From Ulota crispa (Eukaryota; Streptophyta; Bryopsida; Orthotrichales; Orthotrichaceae): a DNA stretch of 64,000 nt. The stretch spans positions 2,604,001 through 2,668,000 of the forward strand of contig OY987247.1 of NCBI GenBank assembly GCA_963920765.1. The letters are read 5' to 3'. The notes below the pieces were generated by a model. The model was not told where the DNA came from and made no database searches. It saw nothing but the letters and a program-made list of their open reading frames with translations. This document shows, in pieces, positions 37,201 through 49,349 of the stretch. The translations under genes and the position numbers were made by a program. How positions within the stretch are numbered: the stretch's first letter is position 1; the number at the start of each line of letters is the position of its first letter.

Positions 37201-40200
37201 GATTTCAGAGGTGACGGTTATGGGGACAGTGACGCATATGGATGTTCCTACCTTAGTGAACATATAATCTGGCTTACTTATTTTCAGATATGTAGGTTTT
37301 CGTTGTGTAAATTTCTACAAGCACAAATCAACAAATTTTTGGCAAATAATGTCACATAGTTGTGGGATTTCAATGTTGATGTTTTTTTTGGTGAGCAACA
37401 GCTCCAAATTTTTTGTGATTTTTATCTTAAGACCTTCATGCTTATAGTTACAAAGAGTTTCAAGTGATGCTATGAATTACTCATATGCTTGTTAGGTCTT
37501 TGTTGCTTTATGCTATCTTGTATCATATCAATAAGATAGTAGATGACGTATTGAACTACTTAAGAACTATTTTTCTTCAACATACAGAGATCTTCCCATC
37601 TTTTATACGTATTTCTAAATGTTTTACATGTGCTTTCTAATTTGGGTATGTTTCTTGATGTTTTGCAAGTGTATTTCAAATATTTTGCAATATTTGTCAA
37701 TCATTTATGCAAACTAAATCAATTTTTATATTATTACTTATGGACTTTGGATAGTCCTTGAGTAAGCTAAATGTGACATTTTTGTGTTTTATTTTTATCG
37801 TACAGAAATATAGCTCTAGAATCAACTCTAGTATGCTTAGGATGGGAAATGAAAGTAACCGAGTAGAGTGGAGCTCCGCTTGCAGTTTGCAGCTGAAACG
37901 TGATATTTTCGCCCTCTCCAGCAGCACTCTAAAGATTGCAAGCAAAGTAACAAGCAACGAAATTAGGTTTGGGTGGGATCTTCTTGGGGGAAAGAATCAC
38001 AAGTATAACTAACATTTTTTCATTAAAATCAGGCCATTATACATCATAAAGATGATCTTACTCTTGACTCGTGGACAAGGTCTCCCCAAAAAGTCATAGT
38101 GTTCGTAGGGAGACCTTAGCATGATACACCAAGAAACTCCCATTTGAGCTTAGGAAGATCCCTCATGTAATTCTGTCATAATGTAAGAATGCATGGTATC
38201 TACAAGTAGTATGTTTTGAGATCTTTTTATCAATGTAAAACTCTTAAAAAGGAGTATCTATCTAGACATGCTTAAAAATCATAATTTATGTGCTTAAACC
38301 AGGCCTCTTTAATTTACGTTTTTTCATAAATTAACAAATTAGCCTAATTTATGCACATCATGAAAGTTAATTTGTGTAAGGTCATAAATTAACAAATTTA
38401 TATTTTAAATTTTAATTGAAATCATTGAAACTATGACAAAGCATTAAATTGCTTGCATTGCAACACCCCCTTGAGTGAGAGGGTAGTTTGCAATTTACAA
38501 AGCTCAAATTTTGAAAGTATAAGAATAGAGAAGTCAAATTCAACACTGGCCATGCTAAGGAATACGGTGGTCATGTTGCCACAAAATTTGCATAGTGGCT
38601 TGCCACGTGGCATATGCCAAGTGTAAACTTGTATTATAGGGAACTAGTGGGCTTAATTTGTGCACATTGTCAAGAGTTAATTTGTTAATTTGTGCATTTA
38701 TTTTTAGAAAACATAAATTAAAAAGGCCTGGCTTAAACCCATGTAGATAGAAACTCACACATAGAGAGACCCAATGACCTATCCAATCACCTAATTGAAC
38801 CATTTATCAACAATCTAGGTAGGCCTTGATTTAGACTTCCAATTTTGAGTTTGTATTTCAATCTTAAGCCTTCTTGCGTTTCCACAACGAATCACGGGAA
38901 AAACTCTCTTCACCATGCTCTCTACTAGTTCATGAATTAGCATAATCTTATCAAAAAGTACGTCGAATGTTTAAGAGCATCAAATAAAAATGAAAACATC
39001 TAGTTCCGTACTCACCTTGGAAGAGCAGTAAATAAGAAGGGCTTCAATCTCTACAAGCCTCTTGACAGCCTTCAAGTTTACCCATCTGCCAGCATTCAAG
39101 TACCGCTTCATGCAAAAGCAAATAAACAAAACAAAGACGATAGTAACAAAAGAAGCTCCACCGCACAATTGCATTTTTGGTAAAAACACGACACTTGATG
39201 AAATTGGTGGAGTGGGTCTTCAGGAGGAACTCACGAGCTGTTTGTGTTGACAACTTTGACATCGCCAGAACGAGACTTCTCATCCTGTCATATAATTTCA
39301 ATGACACAATTTTCACAGCAAACACAAAGAGATCAGACAAGGAAAAAGGATCTAATTTCTTTCTATAAAGTTGGACAATCTGTGAAGAAAGTACATGTTT
39401 AACATGACAAAATTTTGTATTTCAGTATGATAAAGAATCTGCATAAAGACTTAATAATAAAATATTGATCTCAAGAGAGTTTTGCTTGTGCGACCAATGT
39501 GAGCTCTATTATGTGATCTACTATTGTTTAAAGCCTCTATCTAATGTACATAGGATTTGGAGAACTTACTTGACGACATGAGACCTCTTCGAACTCCAAG
39601 AGCTGCACGAACATTCATGAAAATTAGATGAAAGAAGAAAATTCGTGGTTTGAGACTTTTTGAGTTTTTGCATTCTCAAAAAATTATTTACTGAATACTC
39701 TTTCAAGGACATAAACTTCAGAATTGTGTTTTTTTCCAAATTAGTGTATAATAAGGTCTTGAAGGTTGGGTTTATATTCCTGAATAGCATCAAATGATCC
39801 TGTTTTAAAAGCTAAATATATTATTCTGAAAAGGACAAAGGTTCCCGTTCACCTCCACGTTGGCTTCGGAGGAGACGTAAGCGCCGTTTTCAGCATCAGT
39901 GTTGTTTTTGGGAGTCACCTGCAATTTTACGTGCTCAAGACCCCCGTCACACATTCTCTCTCATTCAGCCCATAGATCCCAAACCAGAGATTCCAAAGAG
40001 TTTATCCCAATCACATCAGCCCCGACTGTAGTGCATGACACTTATAACCAACAACTCTCAAATTAGAGCGGCTAGGCTTTTGCTCCGCCAAAAAAGCTAA
40101 AAAAAAACGTCTTACCAAAATAAAATCTGAGTTCTGTTCTTCTTGTTGGTGAAATTACTTTTGAGCTAATGGGTACATATGTTGTGCTTTAATATTTCTT

Positions 40201-43200
40201 GTCGCTGCAGTGTTAGTTGGTTATAAGTGTCATGCAGTATATGATTGCTAGCAAGTGAATGAAAGGCAGGCTTACTTACCTCCATACAGTAGTCACACTG
40301 GTTTTCAGAGAGGTAATTCAACACATCTGATAAAAAGGAGTTTATCAAGGATAAAGTTCTCCGAGGGATTATTAGTGATTGTCCAGTATAGGAAAACCTA
40401 TAAAGCAATAGAATAGTTTAATGCAAAATTCTATGAAACTGGAAAAATACTTGAGACTTGGAGATACACTCTAAATGTCAAGTATTTTCCCAATTCCTGT
40501 GAATTTTGTGTACTTCGTGTATTTATCAGTAAATTGCAGCATGATGTGGAGGATACTGAGGTCCACTGTGGCTCCCAAGTTGTCACCGTTTGCAATAAAC
40601 AAATACTCTTTCCCCTACACCACACCCCACCGCGCCCCCAAGAGAAGTAACACTAAATAAAAACCTCAAATTGACATTAAATAGTAGCATTCTAATAATC
40701 AATGTGATCATTTGTGGTTGTTGTGGATCAGTCATTTAGGATTAGTTTTTTCTTGCAATGATAAGCATATAATTTTTTCTTATGGTATTGAGGTTTTTTT
40801 TCCATACCTGAGCAAGAAGGTCATCAAGCTTTCCACTAAAAGAAAAAGCAGCAAACAAATCTCCATTGTTGGTTTGGTATCTGCAATGCCAACATAGAAG
40901 AAAACTTATCATGCCTTGGAAATGCAAATGCTCTCAAATTAGAGAAAGTAATTCAAAGTTTGAGGTATATTAGCACACGGCCACACATTTTGCACAAGCT
41001 AGATGCATATGGCAATTGTTGGGGGGAGTGTTCACCATTTATCTTTACAACCTATCTCAAAATTCTAGAAGGTTTTGGAAAAGGGCACAAAGGGAGCTCC
41101 CACTTTGTATTTGTAATATAGATAGAGCAATGTGGTGCTTTTATTCTCCCTTATTAATTATCTTGTACCACTTGTTACACAATATGCTTCTAACATATAA
41201 GTTGAAGAATGATGTATCTAGAAATAAGTTGTCCATATGCAAAACAAAGGGAATCCCCCAATGTTGTGCATGTATTCCATGAAAAAGATTGAGAGATCTA
41301 AGCAAAATATCGGAAGATCCTTTCAATACATGGAGAAATTTATGTCCCTCAACATCAAGAGATCTCTGTATGTTATACAAATAGAGTTTGAAATTGTGTG
41401 AATAGTCCAAACTTAATTAAATATGACACAAGATGGCGACTGTCTTTCATTCGATTTTGTATTTTTGACTTTCTTTTTCTTTCTTTCTTTTTTTTTTTTT
41501 TTTTTTTTCTCGTCACTCTGAAGCTAGTGGTCACTCTTGCCTTTACATTCACTGGAGGTTTAGTTTCTCTCACCCGCCATCTTCACCAAGCTTAGGGGTC
41601 ACTGGCCAAACTTCCCGTGGATATTCTGTCTGCAACCATAAGTCAATCAGTCAATCAATTTGTAATTTTTGCTCACAGTATGTTGAAATACAAAACAGCC
41701 CAACATCAAGAATTTTTTGTCGTACACATCACGTAAACCCCTCCAATACAAAAGAGACAGAAAAAAACATAAAACATAAAATAAAAATAGCTACGTGCAT
41801 GCTAACCCCTAAACATCCTATGGGCCTAGTAGATAGGTTGCCATATAATTGACATTTGTTATCAACAAGAAGTTTTTATTTTGGATCGCAAATAGCTCAA
41901 TAAAACCGTATTGATCTATATTTCAACTTTTTTATTAATCCCAAATGTAGTAAAGGTGTGTATCCATTCCATATAGAAGAAAAATACATTGTATTGTACT
42001 AGTTACAAAAGGGCTTTCACACATTAGGGGTTTAGAATTGCAGGCCCTAAATTCTAAATCACCTGGTTGAAGACAAGAATGTCTACATCAGAAGTGCTGT
42101 GTTTCTTCACTGCCTGCTAAGAAGAAAGTCATTGTTAATTCATTATCATGGGTGTAAGAAACATGGTTCTCCAAAAAAATGGATTATTTTGGCTAGATAA
42201 TTATGGCATGATTTACACAAAGGCTTCCCATTACATCAGATTTAGTTATTTCAGGAAATCCAAATCCGGACTATTCATGTAATTCTGAACTTTGTTTCTT
42301 AAACTCAAAAAGATCACCTAATGCTTAGTTGCCTAGATATCTCAGTTTTTGCGTTTGGATTATATATTTCTAAGCTTTGTATAGTCTAGAATTAGTTAAG
42401 TACAACAAATACGACATCCATGATTAGCTAAGAGGCCAACTATTTATGATCAACTACTTTTACCAACTTAGAGAATATTACGTCACTTTTCAATAAACTA
42501 CTCAGCGTGCGAATTTTTGACAATTTCAATGAAGGGTAGGGGCGTCTCCCTTTGCAAAGGTCTAAATTGGTGAAATCCCTATTGAGACCTCAGCATGATT
42601 TGAGATAGCAAGGTGAAGACCACTCTCTCAAGCAACCAATTCTTTGCAATATCTACACCTGTTTCACAGATCTGTCGGTGTTGTCAGAGGTCGCCAGCAC
42701 CAGCAACACCTTCGCATTGTATTTTGAATTTAGCACCTGCATCATTTCAGCACCTTCTACCATAAGTGGGTGAGTTAAGTTGCTTCTTCCTCAGAAACCA
42801 GATCTCTGCAAGCAAATTGAGAAGGGAAAAAAGGAAAAAGGAAAAAAATTAAAAAATAAAATAAATGTTGTTGCCTCATTTTGTTGCACAGCTAGATCCA
42901 CGAAACTCTGCTTACTGTGGATTTCAACAAGCGACCTGCAGACAATGTTCAACATTCTTGAATACCTGGTATGAATATGCCATATTTAACAAAGTCTTGC
43001 TACACGAATAGCAAAAGTGTCATTGAAACTTTGAATGCAAAAAAATATATCATAAATCAGCCATTAAACGTAGCTTAGGTAACGAGAAACAACTTTGACA
43101 ATGCCTACGAACACTCATATTGCAAGTATTTTTAGAGTTTGTCCCTCTACAGAATTCATAACAAGAAAAACTCATATCAAGAACATGAGAACTACAGAGC

Positions 43201-46200
43201 CAATAATATGAGCTGCAAAATTGCCCAGATACCCAAAAAAAGACACTTTCCATTTTATATTATATCCCTTGGAAGGCGTTTCCACTGTTGTGTGTTTGTT
43301 GCTATGGTAGAAAGATTAAGTGATCTTGCAAGAGAATGTCAGAATAAACTCAAACATGCTTTCAAGATTAGATAAGGCTAATTCTATTTTTTGTTATTTT
43401 AAAAACCAATCCCTGGCTTTTGCAGGTTTGAATTGATATTGTTGTGCTTAATTATGCGCGGTCATAATGTGTCTAGCTAGTAAAAGATAGATAGTTGGTT
43501 ACGAAGAAAGAAATGTCCTCAAATCATTGACATTCCTTGGAAATACAGGGGTGGTTCACAGTACGTCCCACGTCCCATCTGTGCAAGTTCCACCTCAACA
43601 CAAAATCCCAGTTTTGTTGCAGTATTGACAGCAATGAGGAACACTGAAGAGAACTATCATAGCTCTATTTGTTAATTTGCGAAAAACAAGGGTCCCACTT
43701 TATTTTCCCCTCAAACCCAAAAAATTACTTTAAAACCAGATTCGAAGGTATAAGATTCAATTTGAGCCACTAAGATTTTTTCCCTTGCAAATCCCTCCTC
43801 TCAGGCGAGGGCACGTGTCGGTTTGAGGTGATCACCTCAAACTTCCGGACTCACTTCCTAAAAGTCCCAAAATGTACCATTTTTCCCAAATTAACGAATA
43901 TCGCTTTTATGAATACTTTATGCAATACAATTTGGCGAGACTTAGGTTGAGCTAAATGGTTGACTGTAACCTTAAGCAAAGTCTCACTTTCTTGCTGTCA
44001 TAGCTTCTAACAAATGTAGCTGCAGCGAACTAAGATGTGGACTTGGGACATAGTGTGAACCGCCCCTCAGATAAACCCCTGCTGTCTGTCTGTAGAGAGA
44101 GAAGTAGAGGATGTTTACTTGGGTTGGGTGGTCCCCAAGGATCGACCAAGAGTGCCACACAACTTGACCACAATGAGCTTGTCCAACAACACCTTGCACT
44201 TCTCATGGTCTGCCACGGACAGCATTTCCCAGAATTAGGGTTTGTGCGTTTCTACTCTACTACTCTGGTTGTACTTACAATGGTGAAGCTGATAGGAATT
44301 TTCAAATAGGGGAATGCTATATTGCAAGAGGGAATATGTGAGCTGTGAGTTTGGATTTTTTTGTCATAATATTAAAGTTTACGTATAATTGTGTACATAG
44401 GGCATTATAATTGTGCAATTTAAACTTTCATCTTTTAAAAAACTTGTTGTTTCCTAATTTTTACATTGATTTTGAGCTCAAAGTTAGTTTCCACTCATAG
44501 AATCTTGACGCTCATGGTTCAGCATTTTACGCTCACAAAATAGCGTCGTCTTTTTCCAAATGGCAAGAGCAAGGAGTTGGGTTTTTGTACCATCGAGGAT
44601 GGAAGGGAGGTTGTTGTAGGGCAGCACTTTGAGATCCGTGCGAGGGTTGATCTTATCCCACGCTATGGCCTCCTCGCTCTTACTGCCAAGCCGCAAAACA
44701 CTGGTCAGAACGTGTACACCAAAACTCTAAAACCTAATAGCATGCAGGTCAGAAATTGAGCAACTCCTAGAACAACTCAGTGAAGTTCACCCCGCTTATT
44801 CAACCCCATCTGCACTGGATCACCATTTAAGAGCTCTCGTTAAGTTTTTTCTCGAAGAATTCATGAATTGCATTTCCCTTCAATCGTTGATAGAAGGGAA
44901 AATTTCATGGATACCCCGGAAGTTTGCCATATTTTCATAGATACCCCTGCTTTTTCAGAAATTTCACAATTATCCTTGGACCAAAATTTCCAGGTGTTTA
45001 TTACGTTGTGCATGTCAATTCCCTTCTTTCTTTTTCACACGCATAATAAAAAAGAAATAGTGTGCACACAAAGGGAGAAGGAAATGATATGCACAACAAA
45101 ACAAACGCCTGAAAATTTTGGTCCGAAGGTATTTGTGAAATTTCTAAAAAAGCAGGGGTATCTCTGAAATTATGGCAAACTTCAGGGGTATTCATGAAAT
45201 TTTCCCTTGATAGAATTACCCTACTCAACTACAAAGTGAGCTTTCAGAATGAGCACTTCGAACGTTGCTCACCCTGCTCCTCCACTACATGGGAACAGTG
45301 TCAGTTGGAACATTTTTGTGAATTCGGTGGAAACATTTAGTCAATTTGGACGTGTTAGAGCAGACAATTTTTCTTGGGAGCTTCCAGTAGTAACCAATCA
45401 AGCCTCCACTGTCAGGCCTTCCACCAATTTCTCTCCATCGTAGACTTTTCAAGGTTACACAAAGCACGCACAGGGTTGGAGTTTGTTGTGTCGCAAATCG
45501 TTTATATGGACTTTGCAATAAAGCCATGTAACATAAGCCTTTTTCCCGTTTTTCTCTGGTCGTCCTGGAAATTATGTCACTCCAATTGCGTGATATGCTG
45601 ATTTTACCCAGGCACAAAACAAGCAGGGTGTCTACCAGCGGTTTTGCGGTGTTGTGTTCCCTTGTGTGGTGTGTTTATATGACTTTTTGTGCAACTTGTC
45701 AAATTCCAACCCAGAGCACACTTTATGAATAATCGCTGTAGAAAATTTGCAAGTTTTGCACAGAGGTTGCAATATAAGCAGGCTATTATTTGTTCTCACT
45801 CCATATTAGGTAAATTGGGGAAAACGGAGGGACCATTTTGCACTCTACCTTAATCTTATATACAATAAATTAATTTAGGCATAGAGCTATTGCTCAAAAG
45901 TTGTAATTATTGAAGTTTTTGGAGGCAATCAGTGAGACTTCACGACCGTATGAGAAAACGCATGCTTTTTTTGTTTTTATGATATGCTAATATGTACATA
46001 ATGACGCAGAAATAATGAAAGTCCCAGGATGTACTATTTTTCCCAATTTGAGATCAGATCTCGCCTGGAACGCGTTTGTGAGTTTATCACACAACTAATT
46101 AATGCTGACGCAACAGCTCCGGTGCATTGAAAGAGGAGAATTGACCAATTCGACTATGGAAGTAGAAAAGGGTGTGAATTGAAGGTACCTTTGTTGGTGC

Positions 46201-46286
46201 AAAGCCCAGCGCTCGAGCTTTTGAACGGCGCGGCTGAGGCGCGGCGCCACAGACATGCTCTCCATGCCCGTCACCCCCGACGACAT
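34292..46286 (-). CDS. UDP-glucose pyrophosphorylase-like protein (UTP-glucose-1-phosphate uridylyltransferase paralogue), 20 exons
   Basis: Joining 20 exons on the minus strand gives a 467-residue protein, close to the usual 470 of plant UGPase, and every splice phase agrees. The family makes UDP-glucose from UTP and glucose-1-phosphate in the cytosol. Recognisable blocks are WDKI and LPY (about 50-60), LLDKLIVVKL (77-86), FIANGDNLGA (212-221), VTPKN (242-246), VNLKAVKRLVE (293-303), SDLYTVKEG (366-374), GDVWFG (near 421-426) and EIPDG before the C-terminus. Several motifs depart from the family: the nucleotide loop reads LCGTLGRSLGTTQPK instead of LNGGLGTTMGCTGPK, PGHGD is TNNGD (185-189), NTNNLW is NTNSSW (287-292), and the Lys of PVKATSDLL is Arg356. 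Asp217, Lys100 and Lys245 remain. The start at 46286 is the first in-frame ATG after an upstream stop. No stop or frameshift interrupts it, so it looks like an expressed paralogue rather than a pseudogene; its activity is doubtful. A putative AATAAA lies about 50 bp past the stop. Confidence 0.9.
34821..34883. mobile_element. 63-bp miniature TTAA-class element in UGPase intron 18
   Basis: Left end TTGAACTCTTTAAAGACC, right end GGTCTTTAAAGGGTTAA, with a small internal hairpin around CCACCAATAGGTGG. Confidence 0.5.
36151..36500. mobile_element. 350-bp insertion in UGPase intron 15
   Basis: Flanked by perfect 13-bp direct repeats ATGATTGTGTACA (36138-36150 and 36501-36513). It interrupts a sequence whose uninterrupted relative lies in intron 2 (about 44340-44560). 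The ends are only weakly inverted (GTTGTCA and TGTAACAAC). A long target duplication would suit a SINE-like insertion; no tRNA-like promoter was recognised. Confidence 0.6.
36807..36869 (-). other. Duplicated, diverged copy of UGPase exon 16 (63 nt, in frame)
   Basis: Between exons 15 and 16 lies a 63-nt segment with an acceptor ending TTCAG and a donor CAG-gtaaca, phase 0 at both ends. It encodes VNGEIFENLPIEGNSDLLLVQ read in two parts: a diverged start, then SDLLLVQ. The last 21 residues of exon 16 (35999-35916) align with it without gaps and end SDLLLFQ, and plant UGPases have LVQ here. It lacks the first seven residues of exon 16 and the Arg/Lys-rich motif. It could be a decayed tandem exon duplicate, a cassette exon adding 21 residues, or an alternative to exon 16. 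Confidence 0.65.
38300..38730. mobile_element. hAT-like MITE in UGPase intron 14
   Basis: A 431-bp element with ends CAGGCCTCTTTAATTTA and TAAATTAAAAAGGCCTG and a perfect 8-bp target duplication GCTTAAAC (38292-38299, 38731-38738). Confidence 0.8.
41465..41508 (+). repeat. Pyrimidine tract (CTTT/poly-T) in UGPase intron 7
   Basis: CTTT repeats followed by about 23 T on the plus strand (an A/AAAG tract in the transcript). Confidence 0.8.
41802..42033. mobile_element. Decayed TTAA-class element in UGPase intron 6
   Basis: The left end CTAACCCCTAAACATCC is clear; the right end ACATTAGGGGTTTAG is degenerate. About 232 bp. Confidence 0.45.
44340..44560. repeat. Repeat shared between UGPase introns 2 and 15
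   Basis: Similar to 36095-36640 once the 350-bp insertion there is removed (GTGAGTTTGGATTTTTTTG, ATTGTGTACA, TTGATTTTGAGCT, TACGCTCACAAAATA). Either a dispersed repeat or an old intragenic duplication. Confidence 0.55.
44896..45206. mobile_element. Mutator-like MITE in UGPase intron 1
   Basis: A 311-bp element with inverted arms of about 130-140 bp (GGGAAAATTTCATGGATACC at the left) and a perfect 9-bp target duplication TTGATAGAA (44887-44895, 45207-45215). Confidence 0.85.
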
Positions 46287-46817
46287 GGTCACCACCTTGC
46301 ACGTAGCACTACTGCTGCTGCTCTGCTCCTCCACTCGCCGTCTCTTCCGCACTGGCTCCAGCGCCCTCCTCTCCTTCTCTCCTTGCACACTTGCCGGTTT
46401 ATTTCAAGGTTACAATTCTCGTCAATAATATTCGGATAATATTGTGCTATTATGGCAGATTGGAAACCTTTAAGACCAACTGAAAAAAATCTATGATTGA
46501 CACCACGCCTTGGAAGTTGAATCTTAAGGTGCCGTTTCTCGGCGACGCTCAAACGAATCTGAATGCAATGGAATCGTCTGGTCGGGCAGGAGCAAGGTGA
46601 CGAGTTCTGGTAAGGATGCGCTTATCAGAGATGCGAGTCCTAGTTGGGCTGTTCCGTGCTGCTCCGTGCTGGTGAGCGTGCAGGAGTTGCCTGTTTATCA
46701 AGAGGCCGGAGCTCCCGAAGCCTTTCAGCTCCCAGCTCTTTTGGGGCTTTTCGTATCTCTGGGTCCTCCTGTTGGGTTCTGAGAGGACGGGTTTACACCA
46801 GTATTGTTTTCTTTCAT

Positions 46818-46908
46818 TTCTTGTGCTTATATGGGGTTTCAAAGTTTGGTAGATTTCTAACGTTTCTTGTGCTTATATAGGGTTTCAAAGTTTGGTAGAT
46901 TTCTAACC
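46818..46908 (-). promoter_or_regulatory. Candidate UGPase core promoter: tandem 46-bp unit with TATA box
   Basis: A 46-bp unit occurs twice in tandem (46818-46863 and 46864-46908) with very few differences. On the minus strand each copy carries a TATA-like sequence; the second reads TATATAAG at 46880-46873 and the first ATATAAG near 46833. They lie about 0.55 kb upstream of the UGPase ATG, leaving a long 5' leader or room for a leader intron. A TTAA-class MITE (46903-46997) abuts the unit. Promoter function is inferred from position and motif only. Confidence 0.35.
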
Positions 46909-46997
46909 CTTAAAGGATAAGGAGGACAATTTTTATCTGTTGCAAATACTCACAACTCAATTAGCTTACGATTACTAACCCGTCCTTTAAGGGCTAA
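46903..46997. mobile_element. 95-bp miniature element flanked by CTAA instead of TTAA
   Basis: CTAACCCTTAAAGGATAAGG at the left, CCGTCCTTTAAGGGCTAA at the right. The flanking tetranucleotide is CTAA on both sides in direct orientation, as expected of a target duplication rather than of an inverted end. Confidence 0.7.
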
Positions 46998-46999
46998 AC

Positions 47000-49349
47000 A
47001 GAAGCTTGTTTTTTCTTTGCCCAAAAATAAATGCAAGAGAGTTCATGTTTGTGCTTTTTTAATTGCACCTTGTTAGATGTGCAATTTTTTTTGGTTTTCT
47101 CATGGAAATTTGTTTTTACATGAGGAACATGTTGTTTTTTTGTTGCAAGAACACCTTGGGAGAGCTTTGTTTCTTACAAGGTTGAAACCCCCTATCACAG
47201 GATAAATATGGTATGTTTCTAGAGGAAAATCTAGGATATTGTTGGCGACAAGGAGTTTCACCAAAACAAATTCAAAATGTAGGTGGTGAGATTATTGGGA
47301 TTTTTGTTTTTTTGAAAAATAATCTCTTTTTATAATGAGAAACAACAAGTTTTAGGGGATGTTTAAAGGGGAGAACACAAAAACATTTAAAAACATTAAT
47401 CATTTGTCTTAAATGCATTGGAGTTGTTATTTGTCAATAATATCATAGTTTGCTAGGGTAACTATTTTACTTGTGTCTTTTTCATGTGCTTGTACAATTC
47501 ACAATGCAACACTTGTGCTTTATATTGGAGCTATGCAAGCCTCTCTATCCATGGCCAATGGCAAAGCTAAATCATTTCCACTGTCCACTGGCAAAGCCAT
47601 AAAGCCTATGGGCATGAAAATATGCACATAGGCAAAATCATATCAAATGTAAATATTACAAGGTTTCAACAGAAAACCAATACCCTCTCGTTGTAATCTA
47701 GTTTGCTTTACTTGGGGTATCAAGGCTAATGAAGGGAAGAAGGAAATTTTGAAATTACATGTTCCACACTTTTTATTAATGAACATATCTTTTGAGAAAG
47801 AAAAACTATAGTGTTCAATTGAAAGCAAAATTACAAATTGCATTGTACTCATCACAATATTTGATACCCTTATTACTTATAGATTATCTAAAATGTCCTG
47901 GATTTAGCTCCTTGAATTTGATGCATATATAACATTGGTTCACACAAATGTTGTATGGATGGAAAATGTGTTCATATCAAATTCAAATTTGAAAAAAGTG
48001 ATTACATAAATATAGATGGGTCTCTTAATGATTTGGATGTTTTAATGCAATAACCATAAAATTTAACCACTTCATAAATTAGTTGACTTTATTACCCCTT
48101 TGGATTTAGATGCAAATGTTCAAAATGAAAAATGTCCATAAAACACGTAAAACACATGAAGAGACTTCCAATTTCCATTTTTTTACACAATATCAATGGT
48201 ATGAATCTCACATAAACTAACTTGTGATGGCATAATCCATTGATACTAGATATTGGTATATACATTTTGTAACACACCAAAGGTATAAACCATTGTTGCA
48301 ATTACAAGTCATTTATATAAATCACACACTCGAGCACACACTACATATTGTATTATCCAAGAAATTATGAGCTTATGACCTACTACAAATGTAGGCCATG
48401 TGAGAAAATGAAACAAAGTTTTCACAACAAATTAAAGAAGTAAAGAATCTATTTATTAGAAGGGGTTGTTGGTGTTGGAAATTTCTACTAAAGCTCTCCT
48501 AGAAATTGATAGTTCTATTAATTTTTGATATCATCCATTATGTATCATAAGTAAGTTTTTTTTACTTTTGTGTGTTGGATTGAGTGTATCTTAGTTCATT
48601 GTTTATAATTATTAAGATGATTTAAAGCAAATCACAAATTGACATGTTTCACTAAATCTAAAATATTTATGTAACTCTCAACTATGCAAAACAACAAAAA
48701 AATTCCAAGTATTTTATATATATATATCTCCTTGTTTTCTCTATTTAGATTAATATTTATAGGGTATGAATAGTACTTAATTAGCTAAACATGTCATCTA
48801 GGCTTTTTTTAATTCTTGGTAGTAAGGCTGGTTGCAAACATGAAGGCAATCCCACATAAAATTTGAAGAAGACACTAAAGAAATGGCCCACAAAAGTGAC
48901 CCATTCTCTACTACAGTACTTATGCAAAAAATTATTATATGTTTTTAATCTAAGTACAAATATAGTATCAAATCAATATATATATATGTATATATATATA
49001 TACTTTCCTTCATTTTTTTTGAATTACTCCCATGCATGTTCCTATGTCTAGGATGCATTTATACTTATTTAAAGTTGCACTCTTCACTACTTCTATGTCA
49101 AAGTCCTAAATATGTGAGCTTAGGTTTTTAATATATATGATGCATTTTTTGTTGCTTTTGGTCTAGTGTTTAGCATATATTTACCATATACCACAACTTA
49201 GTGAATTTTAGATGTCTAAGCCTTTGTAATCATTACAATTGTTCAATACAAATTGATAGTTCCTTGTATTACAAGGTTATTGTGTCATAAAGCTGATCTT
49301 ACATTGCTTTTCATTCCTAAAACAAAATAAAACAATTATTCTTATCCTA
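47000..49349. other. AT-rich intergenic with AT microsatellites
   Basis: No gene recognised. (TA)n tracts lie at about 48717-48727 and 48977-49002. Confidence 0.5.

Larger units (their letters stand above)
34292..46286 (-). other. Exon map of the UGPase-like gene
   Basis: Coding exons in transcript order, high to low coordinates: 46286-46189, 44700-44591, 44209-44119, 42935-42875, 42736-42659, 42113-42063, 41629-41574, 40880-40808, 40614-40557, 40326-40280, 39918-39853, 39602-39570, 39284-39235, 39085-39016, 37928-37860, 35999-35916, 35766-35665, 35398-35300, 34614-34543, 34327-34292. The lengths total 1404 nt including TAA. All introns are GT-AG except the fourth (42874-42737), which starts GC. 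Exon 6 has a tandem TAGCAG acceptor and exon 20 an AAGCAG acceptor; I chose the downstream AG in each, which for exon 6 also matches family spacing. The exact acceptors of exons 15 and 20 are the least certain. Confidence 0.85.

Noticed and set aside
41373..41573. Lys-rich minus-strand frame
   Set aside because: It is created by the poly-A tract in a UGPase intron.
45374..45617. Frames on both strands in UGPase intron 1
   Set aside because: The family alignment joins exon 1 directly to exon 2 with correct phase, leaving no room for an extra exon.
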